Assembly (NCBI GenBank): GCA_947037905.1
Contig: CAMQUX010000023.1
Span: forward strand, 1-11,968
Direction: 5' to 3'
Source of the DNA: an uncultured Desulfovibrionaceae bacterium
GTDB taxonomy: Bacteria; Desulfobacterota; Desulfovibrionia; Desulfovibrionales; Desulfovibrionaceae
Length of the DNA stretch: 11,968 nucleotides
In this document: one piece after another, positions 7,188 to 11,968 of the stretch
Position numbering within the stretch: position 1 is the stretch's first letter
How the letters are laid out: each line of letters starts with the position of its first letter
Program-made: the position numbers and the translations under genes
Notes under the pieces: model-generated
What the model saw: only the letters and a program-made list of their open reading frames with translations
The model's database searches: none
Told to the model about the DNA's origin: nothing

Positions 7188-7880
7188 ATGCCAGATACAA
7201 AAAAATTAGACAAAAAAGAACTGCGAAAATATTTTAATGCAAAACGAAAAGCTCTAAGTGTACACGATAGAGAGCTTTTTAGCGCACAAGTTTGTGACAC
7301 TCTTTTTGCGCTCATTATGAATATGAATGTGCAAGAGACACTATATACTCAAACTACACTAGATATACTAGATACTAGCAATTCTACATGCACCCAATCT
7401 ACGAATCGGGACACCTCCCAATCTGCAAAACCTGCTAAAAAAGTTCTTCTGTACGCAAGCGTTCATAACGAGCTTTCCCTTTTCCCTCTTTTTCACTTGC
7501 TACAAAAAAATAATATCGAAACTTTTTTCCCTCGCTGTGAAAATAAAACAGGCCAGATGTATCTTGTAAAAATACAGAACTTAGAGGAACTTACTGAGTC
7601 TACTTTCTCTATTTTAGAGCCTAAAAAACACCTAGCGCCAACAGCAGAAATTCCTCACATTGCATGTATTCCTGCTCTTGCTTTTGATGAATATGGGACA
7701 CGCCTTGGTATGGGACTTGGCTATTACGATACTTTTTTTGCCCAACCTGCCTACTCTAAAACTCTTCGTGTGGGCGTTGGGTATGATTTTCAAATATCCT
7801 TAAATGCCCTACCAAAAGAAAAACAAGATATCAGCATGCAAAGGATTATAAGCCCTACACAAAATATCTTGCTCTCATAA
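7188..7880 (+). CDS. 5-formyltetrahydrofolate cyclo-ligase (methenyl-THF synthetase family)
   Basis: This enzyme uses ATP to convert 5-formyltetrahydrofolate to 5,10-methenyltetrahydrofolate, returning this folate to the one-carbon pool. The signature is IPALAFDEYGTRLGMGLGYYD at 161-181, matching the family's FDxxGxRLGxGxGYYD phosphate/ATP loop. The N-terminal KKELRKYFNAKRKAL (9-23) has the conserved basic residues for nucleotide binding. At 230 residues it exceeds the usual 180-200. The excess lies at about 47-83, a Thr/Ser/Gln/Asn-rich low-complexity insertion just before the KKVLLY strand, whose DNA contains small tandem duplications. No clear Shine-Dalgarno precedes the ATG. The gene is divergent from the phosphoesterase, with about 100 nt between the starts. 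Homologues are called ygfA, fau or MTHFS; I leave the symbol open. Confidence 0.93.
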   Translation: MPDTKKLDKKELRKYFNAKRKALSVHDRELFSAQVCDTLFALIMNMNVQETLYTQTTLDILDTSNSTCTQSTNRDTSQSAKPAKKVLLYASVHNELSLFPLFHLLQKNNIETFFPRCENKTGQMYLVKIQNLEELTESTFSILEPKKHLAPTAEIPHIACIPALAFDEYGTRLGMGLGYYDTFFAQPAYSKTLRVGVGYDFQISLNALPKEKQDISMQRIISPTQNILLS

Positions 7881-7888
7881 TATTTATA

Positions 7889-7930
7889 TTTTCTGCCATT
7901 TAAAAAACTTTCTGCCGTTTAAAAAGTTTT
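7889..7930. repeat. 19-nt-spaced direct repeat and weak hairpin after the cyclo-ligase gene
   Basis: The segment tttctgcc(a/g)tttaaaaa occurs twice at 19-nt spacing (tctgcc at 7892 and 7911). The stem AAAACTTT (7904-7911) with AAAGTTTT (7923-7930) gives an 8-bp, AT-rich hairpin with an 11-nt loop. It could serve as a weak terminator for the cyclo-ligase gene. The stem has only one G-C pair, so this role is doubtful. Confidence 0.4.
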
Positions 7931-7968
7931 AGGACTTTAAAAATTAAAAAGAGTTAGAAATTTTAGAA

Positions 7969-7998
7969 TTTTCTCGTATTTTCTCCGATTTTCTCGGA
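7969..7998. repeat. 10-bp tandem repeat, three copies
   Basis: Three consecutive 10-nt units start at 7969, 7979 and 7989: ttttctcgta, ttttctccga and ttttctcgga. They lie in the gap between the convergent cyclo-ligase and flavoredoxin-like genes. Within them TCCGA and TCGGA form a short 5-bp inverted repeat. No function is apparent. Confidence 0.65.
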
Positions 7999-8061
7999 TC
8001 AACACTGTACTAAATAAAAACTTTCCTGCTCGTAAAATCCGCTAGCAAAAAAATATTTATC

Positions 8062-8658
8062 TTATAAGTTATCAAGCCCCTGATCCTTTTTTAAGAACTC
8101 TTTGCCAATGGAGAAACCTTTTCCTAAGCATTCTCCTAATCCATAATAGAGACCTGCCACTGGCGCAAACATGGCTGGAGATATTTTTTCGATATCTGGC
8201 TTACCATCGGCTGTGAGCATTTCCTCGTTTATTTTAACGTCTTGTACCTCACCTATGAACTGCGTATGCACACCAAGTTCTATTGTTTTATAAAGCGAGC
8301 ATTCTATAATCACTGGAGATTCTTGCACAAAAGGAGCATCTACAAATTCTGCTCGCTCTGCATGTAGCCCTAATTCTGAAAATTTATCAACACGTCTTCC
8401 TGAAACTATTCCAGCATAATCTGCCTGTTTTATAATACTCTTTGTGGCAAGGGATATGGTAAAGCTCTTTCTTTTTATAATCGCATCAGCAGTATATCTT
8501 ACTGGACGAACCGAAACCGCAATACATAATGGCTCAGAGCTACAAATACCGCCCCATGCTGCTGTCATTATATTCGCCTTACCATGCTCATCATATGTGC
8601 CCACCAAAAATACTGGTGTTGGATATACTAACGCTTGTTTTCCTACAGATTTTTTCAT
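8062..8658 (-). CDS. Flavoredoxin-like FMN-binding protein (flavin reductase-like domain)
   Basis: A 198-residue single-domain protein of the flavin reductase-like FMN-binding fold, closest in my recognition to Desulfovibrio flavoredoxin, a homodimeric electron carrier of the cytoplasm. Supporting segments are YPTPVFLVGTYDEHGKANIMTAAWGG (12-37), where the NxMTAAW-type loop contacts FMN; the strand PLCIAVSVRP (43-52); SFTISL (65-70); and HTQFIGEVQDV (131-141). No signal peptide or membrane segment is present. AAAGGGG at 8670-8664 lies 5 nt before the ATG, an excellent ribosome binding site that fixes the start. A TATAAT sequence on the minus strand at 8694-8689 is a candidate -10 box, but no good -35 accompanies it. 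Flavoredoxin has been linked to thiosulfate reduction in Desulfovibrio gigas; whether that holds here is unknown. Other family members are flavin reductases. Confidence 0.85.
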   Translation of the reverse strand: MKKSVGKQALVYPTPVFLVGTYDEHGKANIMTAAWGGICSSEPLCIAVSVRPVRYTADAIIKRKSFTISLATKSIIKQADYAGIVSGRRVDKFSELGLHAERAEFVDAPFVQESPVIIECSLYKTIELGVHTQFIGEVQDVKINEEMLTADGKPDIEKISPAMFAPVAGLYYGLGECLGKGFSIGKEFLKKDQGLDNL

Positions 8659-9102
8659 ATAAACCCCTTTAGTTTTATTCTAGCTATAATTATAAGTACG
8701 CAAAACAATTGAAAATTGCAAATATCAATATAGTATTCTTTTTTTTACCGCTTTATTTGTAAAAGAAAATAACTACAGAGTATTTCCCTCCACATAATAT
8801 TTCCTTCTATTCTCTTTTTTAGCATTCCCTAAATGATTTTATATACTGTTTCTATTTTTTAACGCTTAGCTCGTAAGATATTAGGTTTCTGATAACTTTC
8901 TTGTGTACCACTAATAATTTATACTTTGAGCGCTCTGTATCTTCTCATTCACATGAGCCTAAAATATAAAATTCATTCAAAGGAAAAGACATTATAAATA
9001 TCTTATTTAGTGTCTCTCATTCGTTAAAAGAGCGGTTCTATGCTCGACAAAAAAAATCAAATAACATATACTAAAAGCTAATCCGAACTATAAGGTGAAA
9101 TT
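8659..9102. other. 444-nt divergent intergenic region between flavoredoxin-like gene and cysS
   Basis: No gene or RNA gene is recognised. The left end has the ribosome binding site and a minus-strand TATAAT (8694-8689) serving the flavoredoxin-like gene. The right end has the cysS promoter (9044-9072) and ribosome binding site. In between, TATTTCC recurs at 8781 and 8798, a 17-nt spacing; otherwise the sequence is plain AT-rich DNA. I see no T-box stem pattern ahead of cysS. Confidence 0.6.
9044..9072 (+). promoter_or_regulatory. Predicted sigma-70 promoter of cysS
   Basis: TCGACA (9044-9049) is one base from the -35 consensus TTGACA. TATACT (9067-9072) is one base from the -10 consensus TATAAT. 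The spacer is exactly 17 nt. Transcription would begin around 9079-9080, giving a short leader of about 24 nt before the cysS ATG. This is the best-formed promoter in the window. Confidence 0.7.
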
Positions 9103-10557
9103 ATGCGTCTATACAATACACTCAGTCGAACAAAAGAAGAATTTTTCCCTACCAATAACAAGGTCAACATATACACCTGTGGCATTACTGTGTACGATTT
9201 ATGCCATATAGGACATGCACGCTCAGCTATTGTTTTTGATATACTCGTGCGCTACTTTCGCCATAAAGGCTATGATGTAACGTTTATTCGCAATTTTACA
9301 GATGTTGATGATAAAATAGTGCGCAGGGCAAATGAAGAAGGTATTTCTCCAGAAGAAGTTGCGGATAAATATATTCGTGCGTTTCATGAAGATATGAGCA
9401 CTTTAAAGGTGCTTCCAGCAGATATTGAGCCTAAATGTACAGAACATATAGCAGAGATGGTAACGTTTATTGAAAAACTTATTAAGGCAGATAAAGCCTA
9501 CAGCAGCCCTTGTGGCGATGTATACTTTCGAGTGCGTTCTTTTGCTGATTACGGAAAACTCTCAGGAAGAAATATTGAAGATATGATAGCGGGTGCTCGC
9601 ATAGAAATAGGCGAGGAAAAAGAAGATCCGCTCGATTTTACCCTTTGGAAAAGTACAAAACCAAATGAACCATTTTGGGAAAGCCCTTGGGGAAAAGGTC
9701 GCCCTGGTTGGCATATAGAATGCTCTGCCATGTGTGAAAAATATGTGCCTCTGCCTTTAGATATTCATGGAGGTGGACAGGATCTTATTTTTCCACATCA
9801 CGAAAATGAAATAGCACAGTCTGAAGCATGTGGTGAAAATCTCTTAGCACGCTTTTGGGTGCATAATGGATTTGTGCAAATAAATTCTGAAAAAATGTCC
9901 AAATCCTTAGGTAATTTCTTCACTATACGAGATATTTTAAAATCCTTTCTCCCTGAAGTACTGCGTTATTTTCTGTTAACTATTCATTATCGCTCACCTC
10001 TTGATTTTTCTTTTGACGCACTTGAAGATGCAGAAAAAGGAATTCGTCGTATATATACTGCAATTGGGAGCATAGAAGAAAGGCTCGCTCAAGACTCATG
10101 GACAGACACTGCAATCCCTGAAGAGTTTGAGCAAGAGCTTGATCAAATTGAGAATAATTTTACAATTGCCATGGAAGATGATTTAAATACAGCAAATGCG
10201 CTAGGGCAAATTTTTACAATGCTACGCCTTGCTGGCAGGTTAGATGAAAATAAAAAACTACAAAAAAGCAAATTTGCAAAAGAAATTTTTGAAAGGATTC
10301 TTACAAACATGAAAAACTGGAGTCCTCTTTTTGCAATATTTGAAACTACTCCGCAAGATTTTTTAACTAGCCTTAAAGACAGTAAAATACTCAGAAAAAA
10401 TATAAACACAGAAGAAATAGAGCAGATACTTGCAAAGCGTGCGACCGCAAGAATTGAGAAAGATTTTGCACAATCTGATGCGCTACGTGATGTACTTTTA
10501 GGAAAAGAAATAATCGTTAAGGATACTGCAAACGGACAAACTTGGGATATCGTTTAA
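9103..10557 (+). CDS. cysS: Cysteinyl-tRNA synthetase
   Basis: A class I aminoacyl-tRNA synthetase that charges tRNA-Cys with cysteine, 484 residues (E. coli 461). The catalytic signatures are HIGH at 35-38, within CGITVYDLCHIGHARS, and KMSKS at 264-268. The zinc ligands that select the cysteine thiolate are C26, C207 (HIECSAM), H232 and E236 (HHENE), corresponding to C28, C209, H234 and E238 of E. coli. The C-terminal helical anticodon-binding region runs from about 310 and ends with a small domain (about 430-484). AAGGTG at 9092-9097 lies 5 nt before the ATG, and a near-consensus promoter lies just upstream, so the gene appears monocistronic. No convincing rho-independent terminator is seen after the stop. 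All catalytic residues are intact. Confidence 0.98.
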   Translation: MRLYNTLSRTKEEFFPTNNKVNIYTCGITVYDLCHIGHARSAIVFDILVRYFRHKGYDVTFIRNFTDVDDKIVRRANEEGISPEEVADKYIRAFHEDMSTLKVLPADIEPKCTEHIAEMVTFIEKLIKADKAYSSPCGDVYFRVRSFADYGKLSGRNIEDMIAGARIEIGEEKEDPLDFTLWKSTKPNEPFWESPWGKGRPGWHIECSAMCEKYVPLPLDIHGGGQDLIFPHHENEIAQSEACGENLLARFWVHNGFVQINSEKMSKSLGNFFTIRDILKSFLPEVLRYFLLTIHYRSPLDFSFDALEDAEKGIRRIYTAIGSIEERLAQDSWTDTAIPEEFEQELDQIENNFTIAMEDDLNTANALGQIFTMLRLAGRLDENKKLQKSKFAKEIFERILTNMKNWSPLFAIFETTPQDFLTSLKDSKILRKNINTEEIEQILAKRATARIEKDFAQSDALRDVLLGKEIIVKDTANGQTWDIV

Positions 10558-10783
10558 AATGGTTTACGTTTATCTTGTGAAACTTTAAATCTTTTAATTT
10601 TGGAATTTTGGAATTTTAAGCCTTTAAACAGTTCTTTTAAATCTTCGAATAATAAATAAGCTTATGTATATGTGGCAAATAAATGGCACAAAATAAATTA
10701 AGCTTATATAAATTACATTCTCAAAGCTTCATGCATCTCGTATTATCGAAGCTCATGCATACTGTATTTGCATATGTTAGCAG

Positions 10784-10848
10784 GTATTTTTTGCAGGTAT
10801 TTTTGGCGGGTATTTTTGGTGAGTATTTTTGGTGAGTATTTTTTCTCA
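10784..10848. repeat. 13-bp tandem repeat, five copies
   Basis: GTATTTTT recurs with an exact 13-nt period at 10784, 10797, 10810, 10823 and 10836. The units are gtattttttgcag, gtatttttggcgg, gtatttttggtga (twice, identical) and gtattttttctca. Thirteen is not a multiple of three and no supported gene crosses it, so it is a non-coding tandem repeat, prone to length variation between strains. Confidence 0.85.
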
Positions 10849-11044
10849 TACACTCCGCAATATATTTTTTATTTTTGTAAAAGTTTTTTATTTTTTTATT
10901 CTATACTTTTTGTTTTTTTCTTATTTGCAAAAGCAGGAGTATTTTTTTCTCTTACTATAATAGAGTTTTTCTCTTATTATAAACGGCTCTTGCAGTTTAT
11001 TTATTAGAATAAAATGTCTCTTATAGAAAATTTATTGCTAAAAA

Positions 11045-11073
11045 AAAGAAAGCCTTGCACTTTCGCTTTCTTT
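11045..11073 (+). terminator. Hairpin ahead of the small gene, possible terminator or leader structure
   Basis: AAAGAAAGC (11045-11053) pairs with GCTTTCTTT (11065-11073) around an 11-nt loop. The 3' arm is pyrimidine-rich and continues CTTGT. It ends 39 nt before the small gene's ATG. It may stop read-through from upstream or sit in the leader of the small gene; the sequence does not decide between these. Confidence 0.4.
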
Positions 11074-11112
11074 CTTGTAAAATGTCTTTCATTAAAAAAA
11101 GAGGATAATCTT

Positions 11113-11274
11113 ATGTATCAACTTGTTCTAGTATACGATAATGGTCGAGAAGAATCTATTTTCATATCAGACGACATACGTGAAGTCGAACTCCGTAAAC
11201 AAAATCACATCCGGTCTATCACAGAAGGCATTGCTGAAATTCGTGACTATACACCAATAAACGAAAAAAAGTAA
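11113..11274 (+). CDS. Small hypothetical protein, 53 residues
   Basis: A predicted 53-residue soluble protein beginning MYQLVLVYDNGREES and ending in EKK. I do not recognise the family. It is charged and compact: an N-terminal hydrophobic strand (YQLVLVYDNG), a turn, a second strand (SIFISDD), a helix-like acidic/basic stretch (IREVELRKQNH) and a last strand-like part (AEIRDYTP). No signal peptide or membrane segment is present. A longer in-frame reading from 11014 exists, but its first 33 codons run through the hairpin at 11045-11073 and have no ribosome binding site. AGAGGA at 11100-11105 is 7 nt before the ATG at 11113, so the short start is chosen. The tRNA-Asp promoter starts 8 nt after the stop. 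Good start signals and a normal composition support a real gene. Confidence 0.65.
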   Translation: MYQLVLVYDNGREESIFISDDIREVELRKQNHIRSITEGIAEIRDYTPINEKK

Positions 11275-11281
11275 AAATGTC

Positions 11282-11311
11282 TTGACAGAGTTAGATTTTT
11301 TTGAAATAAAT
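11282..11311 (+). promoter_or_regulatory. Predicted promoter of the tRNA-Asp transcript
   Basis: A perfect -35 TTGACA (11282-11287) is followed at 17-18 nt by a weak -10 (AATAAA at 11305-11310 or ATAAAT at 11306-11311). The only genuine RNA gene downstream is the tRNA at 11394, so a leader of about 75-80 nt would be made and then removed. The -35 is convincing; the -10 is not strong. Confidence 0.5.
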
Positions 11312-11320
11312 ATCTTTACC

Positions 11321-11384
11321 ACCGTACGGTAGGTTACACCAAATCTATCGTACACTCGCACTATGGGCCCACCCCTGTAGTGCG
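11321..11384 (+). promoter_or_regulatory. Structured GC-richer leader upstream of tRNA-Asp
   Basis: This stretch stands out from its AT-rich surroundings. It contains a 10-bp palindrome, ACCGTACGGT (11321-11330), and an inverted repeat CGCACTA (11357-11363) with TAGTGCG (11378-11384), a perfect 7-bp stem around a 14-nt loop that itself contains the palindrome TGGGCCCA. The hairpin ends 9 nt before the tRNA. It may guide processing of the tRNA precursor or be a small regulatory element. Confidence 0.45.
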
Positions 11385-11393
11385 AAACTATGC

Positions 11394-11470
<77 letters not shown>

Positions 11471-11481
11471 TTAGACATTTT

Positions 11482-11514
11482 AAAGCTCTCTTTTTATTAA
11501 GAGAGCTTTTTCTT
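11482..11514 (+). terminator. Rho-independent terminator of tRNA-Asp
   Basis: AAAGCTCTCTT (11482-11492) pairs perfectly with AAGAGAGCTTT (11499-11509) around a 6-nt loop, followed by a T tract (TTTTTCTT). The 11-bp stem, short loop and U tract are classical. Its position right after the tRNA indicates that the tRNA ends a short transcript. Confidence 0.93.
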
Positions 11515-11523
11515 ATGCTTTTT

Positions 11524-11557
11524 TTGGATTTTATTTCCATTTGGATTTTATTTCCAT
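11524..11557. repeat. Perfect 17-bp tandem duplication
   Basis: The unit ttggattttatttccat occurs twice end to end (11524-11540 and 11541-11557) with no mismatch, starting 10 nt after the tRNA-Asp terminator. It shares only its length, not its sequence, with the array after dnaE. Confidence 0.9.
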
Positions 11558-11613
11558 TTAGGTACAGCTATCTTTATTTAACAGATATACTTATATCTAA
11601 AGTGCATACCTTG

Positions 11614-11666
11614 ATATTAATAGGCATATTTATATTAATGGGTACGTTTATATTTTACAGTTTTTA
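11614..11666. repeat. 18-nt-spaced repeat, about three degenerate units
   Basis: ATATTAAT occurs at 11614 and 11632, 18 nt apart, and TATATT at 11631 and 11649, again 18 nt apart. About three units of 18 nt can be laid end to end, but beyond these cores the similarity is low. Confidence 0.45.
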
Positions 11667-11787
11667 AAAGTTCATAGTTTGCTCTTAATCTGCACATATT
11701 AAGCTTAAACTATAAAACACCCACCTTTCTCTTCGTTACAATCCTTCAATTTAAAACATAGCTATATTTAATATGTTGCAGGCTGCT

Positions 11788-11968
11788 CCTAAGTTTATAA
11801 CTTACTCCTAATTTACAAGTTATTCCTAATCTATACCTGCGCCTAATCTATACCTGCGCCTAATCTATACCTTGTGGCTAGTTTATAACTACTCCTGCAC
11901 AAGTTTACTCATCATTTATAGTTTACGCTTAATTTTATAGCTCGCTCCTAACTTATAGTCCTAAGCCA
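11788..11968. repeat. 17-19-bp tandem array anchored on CCTAA, truncated by window end
   Basis: CCTAA-type anchors lie at 11788, 11807, 11825, 11842, 11859, 11877 (GCTAG) and 11894 (CCTGC), at spacings of 19, 18, 17, 17, 18 and 17 nt. The units at 11825 and 11842 are identical (cctaatctatacctgcg) and the one at 11859 nearly so. Looser copies continue (GCTTAA at 11927, CCTAA at 11947 and 11960) to the window edge. The typical unit is CCTAATnTATAnCT plus 3-4 variable bases. Confidence 0.75.

Larger units (their letters stand above)
10558..11112. other. 555-nt AT-rich region between cysS and the small gene
   Basis: No gene is supported here. It contains a duplicated 8-mer near 10600 (ggaatttt twice), a near repeat of AAGCT(T)CATGCAT at 10724-10736 and 10749-10760, a 13-bp tandem array (10784-10848), long T-rich tracts (10860-10950), a repeat of TTTTTCTCTTA(C/T)TATAA ending at 10960 and 10982, and a 9-bp hairpin (11045-11073). 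TATAAT at 10956-10961 could be a -10 box for the small gene downstream, but no matching -35 is seen. Confidence 0.6.
11515..11968. other. Repeat-rich non-coding tail, runs off the window
   Basis: No gene is supported in this 454-nt stretch. It is filled with short direct repeats: a perfect 17-bp duplication (11524-11557), an 18-nt-spaced ATATTAAT/TATATT series (about 11614-11666) and a 17-19-nt array anchored on CCTAA (11788 to the window end). The unrepeated part (11667-11780) is plain AT-rich DNA. Confidence 0.65.

Noticed and set aside
8659..9102. T-box or other riboswitch controlling cysS
   Set aside because: I see no T-box sequence or specifier stem, and the predicted promoter leaves a leader of only about 24 nt.
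10768..11007. A 79-residue + strand ORF rich in Phe, Tyr and Leu that looks like a small membrane protein
   Set aside because: It runs through the 13-bp tandem array and T-rich tracts, which translate to hydrophobic residues in any frame. It has no ribosome binding site at its ATG. The composition explains the apparent membrane character.
11788..11968. Plasmid-type iterons marking a replication origin
   Set aside because: The unit length fits iterons, but there is no replication initiator gene, and the neighbours (dnaE, cysS, tRNA-Asp) are chromosomal.

Overview
This is an AT-rich chromosomal window of housekeeping genes. It probably comes from a Deltaproteobacterium (Desulfobacterota) near the Desulfovibrio/Lawsonia group. 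The evidence for that is the flavoredoxin-like protein, the style of the DnaE and metallophosphoesterase sequences, and the tRNA-Asp with encoded CCA. The lineage is an inference from protein recognition, not a search result. Coding DNA is moderately AT-rich. The gaps between genes are much more AT-rich and unusually long (five stretches of about 440-560 nt or close to it).

Layout, left to right. dnaE, the replicative DNA polymerase III alpha subunit, is on the + strand (140-3610). A 500-nt gap follows, with a degenerate 17-bp tandem array and a strong bidirectional terminator. A minus-strand group then reads right to left: a metallophosphoesterase (7085-6417) whose stop codon overlaps the start of rlmH (6417-5947), then a pair of tandemly duplicated glycosyltransferase-like genes (5777-4995 and 4899-4111). 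Divergent from the phosphoesterase is a 5-formyltetrahydrofolate cyclo-ligase (7188-7880, +). A flavoredoxin-like flavin protein follows (8658-8062, -). cysS (9103-10557, +) has a near-consensus promoter and a good ribosome binding site. A small 53-residue hypothetical gene (11113-11274, +), a tRNA-Asp (11394-11470) with a structured leader and a clear terminator, and a repeat-rich tail complete the window.

The genes serve separate core functions: replication (dnaE), ribosome maturation (rlmH), one-carbon folate metabolism, flavin redox chemistry, and translation (cysS, tRNA-Asp). The two glycosyltransferase-like genes are the only accessory-looking part. I see no phage, insertion sequence, CRISPR, toxin-antitoxin or defence system.

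The most unusual signal is in the non-coding DNA. Short tandem repeats with a recurring period of 17-19 bp, in different sequences, occur in most of the intergenic regions; a 13-bp x5 and a 10-bp x3 array are also present. Other points of note are a pair of mutually exclusive hairpins between rlmH and the glycosyltransferases, an intact PHP metal site in DnaE, and a low-complexity insertion in the cyclo-ligase.
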